NCBI GenBank assembly: GCA_012515445.1
Contig: JAAYYI010000040.1
Span: forward strand, 1 to 64,000
Direction: 5' to 3'
DNA from: Candidatus Bathyarchaeota archaeon
Lineage (GTDB): Archaea > Thermoproteota > Bathyarchaeia > Bathyarchaeales > Bathycorpusculaceae
Length of the DNA stretch: 64,000 nt
Every line of letters starts with the position of its first letter. The first letter of the stretch is position 1. A model generated the notes under the pieces. That model made no database searches and was not told where the DNA came from. It saw only the letters and a list, made by a program, of their open reading frames with translations. Positions 48,192 through 58,064 of the stretch are shown here, piece by piece. Both the position numbers and the translations under genes were made by a program.

Positions 48192-48812
48192 TTACCTTTT
48201 CTCTACTTTAGTTACAATCCAGTTGCACATGCCATACTGGCAGGTATCAACCACTGCGTAGGTGACTTCCAGCTGAGAAAACTTTTTCTTAATTGAGTCA
48301 ACGTCTACGGGTTCGAATTTCTTCTTGTTCGCCAGATACGCTTCTTCTGTCAGGGCGTTCGACTCATACTTCTCTTTAGTGCGCTTCTTAATCCGCTCCA
48401 GCGCAAGCTCCTGCCGACAGCTTGTCTCGATGATAACCAGCGACATGCCATGTTTAGCTGCTACTTCAGCAGCTCGCATCCGCAGTTCCTGAGTGACGAA
48501 TGTCGCATCCAAGATCAAACCTCCTACACTTCCAGCGGCCTGTATGTCTGCACGTCGGAACATTTCCTCATAAACCGACATTCGCTTATTCAAGTCGCCG
48601 GCGACTTTCGCATCAAAAATGTCCTGACCCTTTAGAATCTCGCGCCGAATCATGTCACTGCGTAGAATCGGGTAGCCCTTCATTTTGGAGGCTTCCTCTG
48701 CGATTCCGCTTTTAAAGCTTGCAGGCAACCCGCAGGTAATCAGCAGTGTTCTGGGCTTAAGGTTTAATTGAAGAAAATCAGCAAAGGATTCACTCACGCG
48801 GGGCCACTCCAT
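48192..48812 (-). CDS. P-loop kinase (AAA_33 / zeta-like)
   Basis: 206 aa; TLLITCGLPASFKSGIAEEASKMKGYPILRSDMIRREI; LILDATFVTQELRMRAAEVA. Confidence 0.8.
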   Translation of the reverse strand: MEWPRVSESFADFLQLNLKPRTLLITCGLPASFKSGIAEEASKMKGYPILRSDMIRREILKGQDIFDAKVAGDLNKRMSVYEEMFRRADIQAAGSVGGLILDATFVTQELRMRAAEVAAKHGMSLVIIETSCRQELALERIKKRTKEKYESNALTEEAYLANKKKFEPVDVDSIKKKFSQLEVTYAVVDTCQYGMCNWIVTKVEKR

Positions 48813-48948
48813 TACGGTTAGTTTACCTCAAGATATAATTTAACTTTTCCAGCCTAAGCGTTTACTCGCCTACTTTACACCTTATGAAAAGTAGGTAAAT
48901 TCTAAATAAGGAGAACCACACACAGTCCTCTAAAAGAAGGAACCCCTA

Positions 48949-50205
48949 ATGGAAAATTATCAGGTTAAAGACATCAAGCTCGCACCGCAAGGTCACTTAC
49001 AGATCGAATGGGCAGCAAAACACATGCCCGTCCTAAACATCATTAAACAACGATTTGAAAAAGAAAAACCGCTCGAAGGCCAAACCCTCGTAGCATGCTT
49101 ACATGTAACAAAAGAAACCGCAGTACTAATCAAAGTACTCATCGCAGGCGGCGCCAAAGTAGCCTTATGCGGCTCTAATCCGCTCTCAACCCAAGACGAC
49201 GTAGCCGCAGCACTAGCAGACAGCGGCGTACACGTCTACGCTTGGAGAGGCCAAAACACCGAGGACTACTACAAATGCATCGCGAAAGTCCTCGAATACA
49301 AACCAACCATCACAATGGACGACGGAGCAGACGTCGTCGGCATGATACACAGCAAACGCACAGACCTCATAGCAAACATCAAAGGCGGAACTGAGGAAAC
49401 CACCACAGGCGTCGTCAGACTAAAAGCCATGGAGCAAGACGGCAGCCTCAAATATCCAATCATAGCGGTCAACGAAGCACTCACCAAGTATCTGTTTGAC
49501 AACCGCTACGGCACAGGCCAAAGCACAATCGACGGCATCCTACGCGCAACCTCCGTGCTCTTAGCAGGCAAAAACTTTGTCGTCGGCGGATACGGCTGGT
49601 GCAGCAGAGGCATCGCTATGCGTGCACAGGGCCTAGGCGCAAACGTCATAGTCACAGAAGTACAGCCAACCCGCGCGCTGGAAGCAGTTATGAACGGACT
49701 CCGCGTCATGACCATGGCTGAGGCAGCGTCAATCGGCGACATCTTCGTCACTGCCACAGGCGACATAAACGTCATCCGCAAGGAACACATGGAGAAAATG
49801 AAGGATGGAGCCATAATGTGCAACAGTGGCCACTTCAACGTAGAAATCAGCATCCCAGACCTCGAATCAATCAGCAAATCAAAACGAACAATGCGCCCCA
49901 ACATGGAAGAATACACAACCAAAGATAACCGCCACCTCTACCTGCTCGGAGAAGGCCGCCTAGTCAACCTCGCCGCAGCCGAAGGCCACCCATCAGAAGT
50001 CATGGACATGTCCTTTGCCAATCAGGCACTATGCAGCGAATTCGTAGCTAAATCAGGCAAACTAGAAACCAAAGTCTACAACGTACCAAAAGACATCGAC
50101 GAGAAAATCGCTGAAACAAAACTGGCAAGCATGGGCATCAAAATCGACGAACTCACTGAGGAACAGAAGAAGTACCTCTCAACATGGGAAATGGGCACAA
50201 CATAA
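48949..50205 (+). CDS. ahcY: adenosylhomocysteinase
   Basis: 418 aa; [53 protein letters not shown]. Confidence 0.95.
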   Translation: MENYQVKDIKLAPQGHLQIEWAAKHMPVLNIIKQRFEKEKPLEGQTLVACLHVTKETAVLIKVLIAGGAKVALCGSNPLSTQDDVAAALADSGVHVYAWRGQNTEDYYKCIAKVLEYKPTITMDDGADVVGMIHSKRTDLIANIKGGTEETTTGVVRLKAMEQDGSLKYPIIAVNEALTKYLFDNRYGTGQSTIDGILRATSVLLAGKNFVVGGYGWCSRGIAMRAQGLGANVIVTEVQPTRALEAVMNGLRVMTMAEAASIGDIFVTATGDINVIRKEHMEKMKDGAIMCNSGHFNVEISIPDLESISKSKRTMRPNMEEYTTKDNRHLYLLGEGRLVNLAAAEGHPSEVMDMSFANQALCSEFVAKSGKLETKVYNVPKDIDEKIAETKLASMGIKIDELTEEQKKYLSTWEMGTT

Positions 50206-50277
50206 ACAAGCCCTTCCCTGACAGGCATGACAAACTTTAAATTGATTAAGCGAATACATGGCTACTAAAGTAATAAG

Positions 50278-50622
50278 GTGAATTACCAAATGGTTAGCAA
50301 AGATCAAGGAATCGGTGGAGCAATACTCGCCGTCTGCGTTATCGTAGCAATAGGCTACCTAGTAACACTCTTCTATCCACAATGGCTTGTCACAGTTGGC
50401 TTACTCAGCAGCACAGCAAACGTTCAATTCTGGGTAATTGCAATACCAGTTTTCATAGCCTTCGTCGCTATCCTATTCATCGGCGCATGGATCGGATGGA
50501 CAATGGCAACAACACCGCCACCAAAGCCAATCGAAGAGATCACCACTGAAATCGAAGACAAGAAAGAAGAGCCAAAAGCTGAAGAAGCAGCCACCGAAGA
50601 AGCATCCAAGAAGAAGAAATAA
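50278..50622 (+). CDS. small membrane protein with Lys/Glu-rich tail
   Basis: 114 aa, two hydrophobic segments, tail EEAATEEASKKKK. Confidence 0.6.
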   Translation: MNYQMVSKDQGIGGAILAVCVIVAIGYLVTLFYPQWLVTVGLLSSTANVQFWVIAIPVFIAFVAILFIGAWIGWTMATTPPPKPIEEITTEIEDKKEEPKAEEAATEEASKKKK

Positions 50623-50715
50623 GCTTTTTTCTTTTTTCAATTTTTCAAATCTTTCTTTACTTTTTATCGCTATAAGCCCCTGCAACTTGACGCCGTTTGT
50701 CAGCCAAAAAAGTCA

Positions 50716-51081
50716 CTATTCAACATGCATCTTATTGAGCATGCACTCAACAATGTCCCTGCAAGTCAAGCAACCGTCCGGAATCTCCTTTTTACCCCGC
50801 ATACTAAGATAACCCAGATGAAACTGACACCCAGCTGGCTTATCACCCTTAGAACTCTGCTTATGCAACACTTCAACAGGTTTAGCCGCGGCGACTTCCG
50901 GCGTTGCTTTATCCAGTTTCACCTGTTCCTGCGTCTCTATTCTTGTTAAGCAAACGGGACAGGCATAGTATGGTTCGCTGGGATTCATCTGCAGATCCAA
51001 CGTTTTAAGGGGCGTGCTGAATGTCTTTTTGCAGGCAGTGTTTGGGCAGGTGCAGCTTTTCTTTTCCCCCATTGGAATCAA
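50716..51081 (-). CDS. zinc-ribbon / cysteine-rich hypothetical protein
   Basis: 121 aa; CPNTACKKTFSTPLKTLD...YYACPVCLTRIE...PDGCLTCRDIVECML. Confidence 0.6.
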   Translation of the reverse strand: MIPMGEKKSCTCPNTACKKTFSTPLKTLDLQMNPSEPYYACPVCLTRIETQEQVKLDKATPEVAAAKPVEVLHKQSSKGDKPAGCQFHLGYLSMRGKKEIPDGCLTCRDIVECMLNKMHVE

Positions 51082-51247
51082 CAGAGTTGTCTCTACTCTA
51101 CCTTGGATAGGTAGTTTATAGTGTTGATGAATTCACAATAAGAATTAAGGGTCGCCCTTGCTGTTTGGTCCATAATCAATAATGCGGTATGCATGTTGCT
51201 AAAGCCGAGCTACACTGTAGACTGGGGCTGAAGTGATAAGCCTTGCC

Positions 51248-52021
51248 TTAAAGCAGCTGGAATATTATTTCTATTAGGCTTACCGCTACTGCAATTGAGC
51301 ATGCGCCAAATACGTTTCTTGTCTTCCAGGTTACAAAAAGCTTTGTAGTAAATGTGAGTGTACTGCATATTTGCCATGGCAACGAATTAATCATATAGCT
51401 CTGGTATGCCAGCCAAGCTATCACCGCCAGTAACATCACGTTCTCTTTTCCGACGAATCGGTTGAAGAGGATACCAACAAAGAACATTGTTTGCAGAATT
51501 ACCGAGGCTACGCTAACAAGGACAACCCATAGGATCATTCCGTCTTGAGTGTAACCTTGGACCCATTGCTGGTGGAAAAAGGCATCTGTCGTCAGAAAGA
51601 ATGTGGACGCAAGAACAAACCCCGCGGCGGTGTATACAGCTGTCTTTTTCCAACTGTTAACTCTAAAACCTAAGTCGTCAACCGTGACGCGCCTACTCAA
51701 AGCAAAAATCACAATGATCGGAACAATAGCGTAGGCTATGACGTTTGTGAGAGTATAGTTAAGTGTTAGACCGTTATCAAACAGGGGGCGCTCGGGTAAA
51801 GAGATGGGAAACATGTACTGCTGTATTATGACGCCGTGGAAAGTTTGGAAGACAAAGCCAAGGAGAAAGAGCAGTAGCGCCCACTCGAAAAGTCTGGTTT
51901 CTTTATATCTGATTTTTAAGAAAACTGCGATTCCAAAAACAACCAAAGAGCCTGCGATGGTGGTTGCGTTGATTCCGATTGGTCCAAAATACATTGGTTG
52001 GGCGTGGATTGGAAGGCTCAT
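51248..52021 (-). CDS. polytopic membrane protein
   Basis: 257 aa with about 7-8 hydrophobic segments. Confidence 0.6.
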   Translation of the reverse strand: MSLPIHAQPMYFGPIGINATTIAGSLVVFGIAVFLKIRYKETRLFEWALLLFLLGFVFQTFHGVIIQQYMFPISLPERPLFDNGLTLNYTLTNVIAYAIVPIIVIFALSRRVTVDDLGFRVNSWKKTAVYTAAGFVLASTFFLTTDAFFHQQWVQGYTQDGMILWVVLVSVASVILQTMFFVGILFNRFVGKENVMLLAVIAWLAYQSYMINSLPWQICSTLTFTTKLFVTWKTRNVFGACSIAVAVSLIEIIFQLL

Positions 52022-52193
52022 GCGTAGTCTGTATGGGGTTGGTGTTTCGGGAAGTTATTTTTTGAGGTACAGTTGTTTACCAAGAAGTGGCTGGATTTGA
52101 TTGATGTGCCGGCTTTAAGCTAAAAGAAGAAGAAACTGTTCGCCCTTACAAGTCTTCTTAAAAGCGGACTTTTGGGCGGTTATATTCTGGCGT

Positions 52194-54311
52194 CTAAACT
52201 TTGTTGTGTGGATGGCTGTTTACAGCACCCTGAGGAGACTGCTGTTTGCTTTTTGGCTGATAGACGCACCAAGGGTCTTCAGTCAAGTAATCTTTCTTCT
52301 GCTCTGCTGGAACATGTAGGTCGCCGCAGTAGTCGATGAAGTCGCTTGATAGGCCATAAGCGCGTGCCCGGCAGCCGCCGCATACTGTTTTAAATTCGCA
52401 TGCGCCGCATTTGCCTTTGAGAGTGTTTAGGTCACGCATGTTTTTGAAGACCTCTGAGTTGAACCAGACGTCTTTGAAGCTTTGTTCCTTTATGTTTCCC
52501 AGCTTGATTGGCAGGTATGGGCAGGGTGTTACGTCGCCGTTGGGGTAGATGCGGCAGTAATGCATTCCGGCGAGGCAGCCGCGGACCCATTGCCTCATGT
52601 CTAAGCCCATTCCCTGTGCGATGCGCATAAACTGCGGTGCGCAGGAGGGTTTAACGTTTAGTCTGTGCTTGTGGACTTTACCGAATGTTTTAGTTATCAT
52701 TTCCTCGTACTTCTGCGGTGAAATGTCTTCCAGTTTTACTCCTCGACCTGTAGGTACCAAGAAGAACAGGTGGAAGTTTTCGACGCCTATGGATTCAGCC
52801 AGTGTCATGATGTCGTCTATTTGGTCATAGTTGTCATGTGTGAGGGTCGTGTTAACCTGCACTAGGATACCATTATTCCGTAGTGCTTTGCAGGCGTTCA
52901 CTGATTTCTCCCATGCGCCCTCTACACCACGGAAAGCATCATGTTGAGCTGGAATGCTTGAATCAATACTAATTGAGACAGTTGCGATGCCTGCTGTTTT
53001 AAGTTTCTTGGCAACTGCATCATCGATTAAGTAGCCGTTGCTACCCAGCCCGATTTTTAGTCCTTTCTTTGTTCCGTACTCGATAAGTTCGTAAATGTCT
53101 TTGCGCAGTAATGGTTCGCCACCGCTTAAAATAAGCAACGGGCTGCTGACCTGATGAATCTGATCGATCACCATCTTTGCTTCTTCAGTGGATAATTCAT
53201 CCTCAAGTTTCTTTTCTGTGGCGTTGATGTAGCAGTGGTTGCATTTCATGTTGCATTCTCGAGTCACGTTATAGGACATGACTAAGGGAACAAACCGCTC
53301 ATCATTCTTGGCTTCCGGCGAATAAGCCATTTTCAGGTAATACTCACATACGCCGTCTTTCGCCATAAGTTTAGGCTGCCAAAGCGTGAATGGGAACGGT
53401 AGGACAGTGTCTAGCATGGCTTTGGCGTGTGCAAAGCAGAAGTTGTTGCAGAACAAAGTGGATACTTTAGGGTCAACGCCATATTTCTCTTGGGCGTAGC
53501 CGTGACCGCCATGGATCGGGCAGTTAAGGAATGTCATTCTGCCGTCGAGAGTTGAGCCATCCATCTTCATGTTAATGAAGTGGTCTGCCAGCATGACTGA
53601 TTGCAATTTTTCTCTGCGCATGCCAACTTTAAGCGTAACGTCCAAAGCTATGTTGACGGTTTTTTGGCCGAATTCGTCTTTGACACGCTGCATAGCGGCT
53701 TCAACGGCTTCGTATCCATGGGTTTTAACGAGTTCTGTTAGAATAAGGAGGCCTTTGATTGTTTCGTACTCTTGGGTAAACCTCATGAGGACGACTTGCT
53801 GTGCCCAGTCGTTAAAGAGCTTCTCTAAGGCTTGAGCTGCTTTAGGGTCTTTGTTGGCTATTTGGGCTTCAATGGCTTTTTGGCTCTGTTTGAGTTTGGT
53901 GAAGAGCGCAATTTTTTCTTCGCTGTTTAGATGTTTAGTTTCTGCTATGACGTTTGCGTCGAAGTCTAGCCGCATAATATTTTTTGTGAGTTCTTTTGCG
54001 TCGTCGTAGAAGGCGCCGTAAATCTTGTTAAGGGTTGATGTGACGTTCGGCAACTTTACTTTTAATTCATCAAGGAGCACTTGGGTTTCTGACTCCATCT
54101 TGGTGACCATTGCCATATGGTAAAGTAGTGAACCTGCCATGCCTGGATCTGATTGCTTGCCCATGACGCCGCCAAAAATTTGGCTAGTTAATTTTATGGC
54201 TGCCTCAGAATCTTGCTTTTCGATGGCGCATACCGCTTGGTTGAGTTTCTCTTTACGGTCAGCTATAAGTTGAGCCCATTTATGGCAATGCCTAGAGTCA
54301 AAGTTTGTCAT
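52194..54311 (-). CDS. radical SAM/SPASM protein with a ~330 aa N-terminal extension
   Basis: 705 aa; NVTRECNMKCNHCYINATEK (CxxxCxxC); C-terminal CRIYPNGDVTPCPYLPIKLGN...KGKCGACEFKTVCGGCRARAY SPASM cysteines. Confidence 0.9.
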   Translation of the reverse strand: MTNFDSRHCHKWAQLIADRKEKLNQAVCAIEKQDSEAAIKLTSQIFGGVMGKQSDPGMAGSLLYHMAMVTKMESETQVLLDELKVKLPNVTSTLNKIYGAFYDDAKELTKNIMRLDFDANVIAETKHLNSEEKIALFTKLKQSQKAIEAQIANKDPKAAQALEKLFNDWAQQVVLMRFTQEYETIKGLLILTELVKTHGYEAVEAAMQRVKDEFGQKTVNIALDVTLKVGMRREKLQSVMLADHFINMKMDGSTLDGRMTFLNCPIHGGHGYAQEKYGVDPKVSTLFCNNFCFAHAKAMLDTVLPFPFTLWQPKLMAKDGVCEYYLKMAYSPEAKNDERFVPLVMSYNVTRECNMKCNHCYINATEKKLEDELSTEEAKMVIDQIHQVSSPLLILSGGEPLLRKDIYELIEYGTKKGLKIGLGSNGYLIDDAVAKKLKTAGIATVSISIDSSIPAQHDAFRGVEGAWEKSVNACKALRNNGILVQVNTTLTHDNYDQIDDIMTLAESIGVENFHLFFLVPTGRGVKLEDISPQKYEEMITKTFGKVHKHRLNVKPSCAPQFMRIAQGMGLDMRQWVRGCLAGMHYCRIYPNGDVTPCPYLPIKLGNIKEQSFKDVWFNSEVFKNMRDLNTLKGKCGACEFKTVCGGCRARAYGLSSDFIDYCGDLHVPAEQKKDYLTEDPWCVYQPKSKQQSPQGAVNSHPHNKV

Positions 54312-54456
54312 GCATCCATACCCTTAGTGCATAGAGTTATAATATGCCACTAAAAAAGGCTAGCAAAGTTTTTCATAGCTTACTTCGTGTCATCTTTACC
54401 ATTTGTCTAACCCAATAGCCTAATTAAGCTCCATAGGACTTAGCCAACTAAGAAGG

Positions 54457-54783
54457 GTGAACCATTTGGATTTAGACGCAAACACAATTAACTTAATTCT
54501 GGCTCTAGCCGGATTCCTTGTTATGTTCGGTTACCTCGGCGGAATAGGCATCAACAAGCCCCGCGGCATGAGCAACAAAACATGGTGCGCAGGCTACCTT
54601 GCCATGGCAATCGTATTTGACGTTTTAGCCGTTATAGGCATGATCTTTGGCTATACCTGGTTAACATATCTACTGGTCGGTTTAGCTGCAGGCGCCTCAA
54701 CCGGCTTAGGCTTCCACGTTGCCCACCACATAACCGAAGAAAACGATCATGAACATGAACACAACCCAATAATGGGAATGTAG
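54457..54783 (+). CDS. small membrane protein with His-rich C-terminus
   Basis: 108 aa; TM helices; HVAHHITEENDHEHEHN. Confidence 0.6.
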   Translation: MNHLDLDANTINLILALAGFLVMFGYLGGIGINKPRGMSNKTWCAGYLAMAIVFDVLAVIGMIFGYTWLTYLLVGLAAGASTGLGFHVAHHITEENDHEHEHNPIMGM

Positions 54784-54790
54784 TTCATTC

Positions 54791-56038
54791 CTACTCTTTT
54801 TTAGTTCCCAGTAAATCACTGAAAAGCAGCAGGTAATCCCTCAACTCGCCGAGCACCAAAAAATTCTCCCTAACATGCTCTCTTCCGTTTATACCCATCC
54901 GCTTGGCTTCTTCTCTATTCTTAAGAAGATGGCATACACGCTCAGCCGCTTGCTCAACCGTATCAACTAAGTAGCCGTTGACGCCGTCGATAATCTGCAG
55001 CGGTATGCCTCCGACTTTGCGGCCGACAACAGGCACACCCTTCCAGAGCGCTTCCGCGACGGTTAAGCCGAAGCCTTCACGCGTCGACATCTGAAGCACC
55101 ACTTGGCTTGCACGCTGCAAAGCGTTCACTTCTGTCTCTCGTACACCTTTCAAATCGGTTAGCAGATACACATCGGGGTCTTCGCCCGCATGCCGCGCAC
55201 TCTTCTCCAGATACAGCCAGCCCTCTGGGTCATCAGCCGCCATACCAGCAATCAGCAGTAACTGAACCGCGGGAAACTGCTTTTTAACTATCCGGTAGAC
55301 ATCGATGGCGCCTGAGGGATCCTTCCATGGGTCGAAGCGTCCCACCTGCGTGATTATGGGTTGGTCTGCTTTTATTTCCAGCCGCTTTAGAACCTCTGCA
55401 ACCTCTGAATCGCTCATATCTCGGTTTTTCTCGCTTAACGGGTTGATTGATGGCGGCCTAATCGCAAGTGTAGGTACAGCTAGGCTTGGTACGACATACT
55501 GTTTTGCTGTGAAGATTGCTGCTTGGTAGCGGCTTATGTACGGTTCAAGAAATCCCCAGACTGACAAGTTAGGTGTTGAGAGATCGACGTGGCACCTCCA
55601 GATCCATGTGTTGTTTTTGTTGGGGTAAAACTGGATTAACGCTGCTGGCTGTGCATCGTGGACCATGACGAGGTCTGTGTCTAGGATTGAGAGTTCACTG
55701 TTCATCTTGTTGTATTCGAGGTAGAGGCGTTCCTCCTCTTTGCTTAGTGGTATACTCATGCCCTGTAGGGCGTTATGGATTTTTTTTGTTACAGTAAAGA
55801 AATCAAAGCCGCCCTTAATGACTTCCCAGTGTACATCCATGTTAGCGTCGCGCATAAGCGGTACCAAACTATGCAGGATTTCCGCGACTCCTCCACCGAA
55901 CGATGTAGAGTTCACGTGAGTGACGGATTTACCCTTAAGCTTCTCGCCTAACTGTCGGATCAGCTCGATATCGCCCTCCTTAACGATGCCTTCGTAGTCG
56001 CTAAGCATGATTTTTCGGTTTAACTCAACACGTAACAC
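54791..56038 (-). CDS. treT: trehalose glycosyltransferring synthase (TreT-type GT4)
   Basis: 415 aa; VTHVNSTSFGGGVAEILHSLVPLMRDANMDVHWEVIKG; TREGFGLTVAEALWKGVPVVGRKVGGIPLQI. Confidence 0.85.
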   Translation of the reverse strand: MLRVELNRKIMLSDYEGIVKEGDIELIRQLGEKLKGKSVTHVNSTSFGGGVAEILHSLVPLMRDANMDVHWEVIKGGFDFFTVTKKIHNALQGMSIPLSKEEERLYLEYNKMNSELSILDTDLVMVHDAQPAALIQFYPNKNNTWIWRCHVDLSTPNLSVWGFLEPYISRYQAAIFTAKQYVVPSLAVPTLAIRPPSINPLSEKNRDMSDSEVAEVLKRLEIKADQPIITQVGRFDPWKDPSGAIDVYRIVKKQFPAVQLLLIAGMAADDPEGWLYLEKSARHAGEDPDVYLLTDLKGVRETEVNALQRASQVVLQMSTREGFGLTVAEALWKGVPVVGRKVGGIPLQIIDGVNGYLVDTVEQAAERVCHLLKNREEAKRMGINGREHVRENFLVLGELRDYLLLFSDLLGTKKE

Positions 56039-56225
56039 GGCTATTTACCCCTAAAACAAAAAGCAGCAGTACCCCAGATGTAGGTACAAAGTATTATTTA
56101 GTTCGCCTCCAATAATAAAGGTTGATGTTAATGCGGTTTTAACGGTTAAAACCCTGAACCAGACGCTTTTCTACATGCCTTAATCCGACATAGCCGTTAG
56201 AATCCGACAGTGGGAGGACTTTGCC

Positions 56226-58064
56226 GTGCATATCGGAGCTGATTATCAAGATGGTGCCTGTCGATTTGTAGTGTGGGCTCCATACCTCAGCCGCTTAACG
56301 CTGATTCTTCCAGCCATCGACCAGCATATATCCATGGATAAAGCAGGCGGCGGCTACTGGACTCAGACCGTTGAAGGCTTGGAATCCGACACAGTCTACT
56401 TGTTTGAGTTGGACGGTGGAGCTGTTAAGCCTGATCCGGCGTCTCATTATCAGCCGCAGGGTGTTTTTGGGCCTTCACAAGTCATCGAACACGACAGTTT
56501 CCGCTGGGGCGACCGTGATTGGCGGGGCTTAGCTCTCAAGGATTTGGTTTTTTACGAGTTGCATGTCGGAACCTTCAATCCTGAGGGAACCCTAAAAGCT
56601 GTGCTGGGTCGTCTAGAGGAGCTGAAGGAGCTGGGCGTCACTGCAGTCGAGCTTATGCCGCTTACCCAGTTCTCAGGGCTGCGTAACTGGGGCTATGATG
56701 GCGTGTTCCCTTTTGCTCTCCAGAACAGCTACGGTAGACCTGACGACCTGAAAGCGCTGGTTGACAGGTGCCATCGTCTTGGTCTTGCATTGTTTGTGGA
56801 TTTTGTGTATAATCATTTGGGGCCAGAGGGTAACTGCTTGAACGATTATGGGCCCTACTTTCCGAGTTCAAACATGGGGCTGTGGGGAGCCAACATAAAC
56901 CTCGACGCAGCCGACAATGAAGGCGTCAGAAACTACTTTTTGGAGAACACGATTCACTGGCTAAGCCACTATCACATCGACGGCATAAGGCTCGATGCTG
57001 TTCTCTCGATGCGTGACAGTAGCCCAAAGCATTTTCTGCTGGATTTAAACGAGCATGTGCAGGCCTTCAAAGAGGCCGCTGGCAGAAGAATCCATTTAAT
57101 CGCCGAAAGCGGCTATAATGTTCCGCTTGTGCTTGGACCCGTTGAGATGGGAGGCTGCAAATTCGACGCGCAGTGGCTAGACGACTATCAGCATGCACTT
57201 TTCGCGCTAATAACCGGTGAAAGGGAAGGATACTACCGAGACTACGGCGGCATCAACGACTTAGTCGAAGCCATAACCGAAGGCTACGTGTACGTAGGCG
57301 ACCAGCAGGACTTCAGGCGAAGACCAAAAGAAGAGTCCTATCCTTGGATACCTACCAGCAGACTCGTTGTATTCGCCCAGAACCATGACCAAGTCGGAAA
57401 CCGCCTAGTAGGCGACCGCTTAACAACAATATCCGGTTTAGAAGCAGCTAAGCTCGCCGCTGGCTTAGTCATCCTGTCGCCTTATCTGCCGCTGCTTTTC
57501 ATGGGTGAAGAGTACGGTGAAACGGCACCCTTTCAGTTCTTCACTGACTACAAAAGCAGAGACCTAATCGAGGCTGTACGGGTGGGGCGTCGGAAAGAGT
57601 TTGATAGCTTTCACTGGGATGGTGAGATGCCTGATCCGCAGAGCGTCGAAACCTTTGAGCGGTCCAAGCTGCGCTGGGAGCAACGCTACGGTGGGCAAGG
57701 CCAAAAGATGGTGCTCTATTACCGTGCGCTTCTTGAGTTAAGGTGTCGGCACCCGATTTTCCACTCAGATACGGATCGGCACATAAAGCATGCTGCGCCT
57801 GAGGGAAAGGTTCTCTTTATCCATAAACAGCAGGGCGAAACTGAAGCAGAAATAGTGGCCAACTTATCCAAAGAGCCAGCGAGGATTAGTTTCCAATTTG
57901 GAGAGGACACCTACGTTAAAGTCCTCGACTCCGTAGACAGAGCCTACGCAGGTACCGGCGTATCTTTACCTACTTCAGTCGTCACAGGTGACGAGCACCA
58001 GATCGGCGGCTTCAACTTCGCCGTCTACTTCAAAGAAGACAAGGATGGTAACCCCATTGGCTGA
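56226..58064 (+). CDS. treZ: malto-oligosyltrehalose trehalohydrolase
   Basis: 612 aa GH13; FYELHVGTFNPEGTLKAVLGRLEELKELGVTAVELMPL; HIDGIRLDAVLSM; FAQNHDQVGNRLVGDRLT. Confidence 0.93.
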   Translation: MHIGADYQDGACRFVVWAPYLSRLTLILPAIDQHISMDKAGGGYWTQTVEGLESDTVYLFELDGGAVKPDPASHYQPQGVFGPSQVIEHDSFRWGDRDWRGLALKDLVFYELHVGTFNPEGTLKAVLGRLEELKELGVTAVELMPLTQFSGLRNWGYDGVFPFALQNSYGRPDDLKALVDRCHRLGLALFVDFVYNHLGPEGNCLNDYGPYFPSSNMGLWGANINLDAADNEGVRNYFLENTIHWLSHYHIDGIRLDAVLSMRDSSPKHFLLDLNEHVQAFKEAAGRRIHLIAESGYNVPLVLGPVEMGGCKFDAQWLDDYQHALFALITGEREGYYRDYGGINDLVEAITEGYVYVGDQQDFRRRPKEESYPWIPTSRLVVFAQNHDQVGNRLVGDRLTTISGLEAAKLAAGLVILSPYLPLLFMGEEYGETAPFQFFTDYKSRDLIEAVRVGRRKEFDSFHWDGEMPDPQSVETFERSKLRWEQRYGGQGQKMVLYYRALLELRCRHPIFHSDTDRHIKHAAPEGKVLFIHKQQGETEAEIVANLSKEPARISFQFGEDTYVKVLDSVDRAYAGTGVSLPTSVVTGDEHQIGGFNFAVYFKEDKDGNPIG

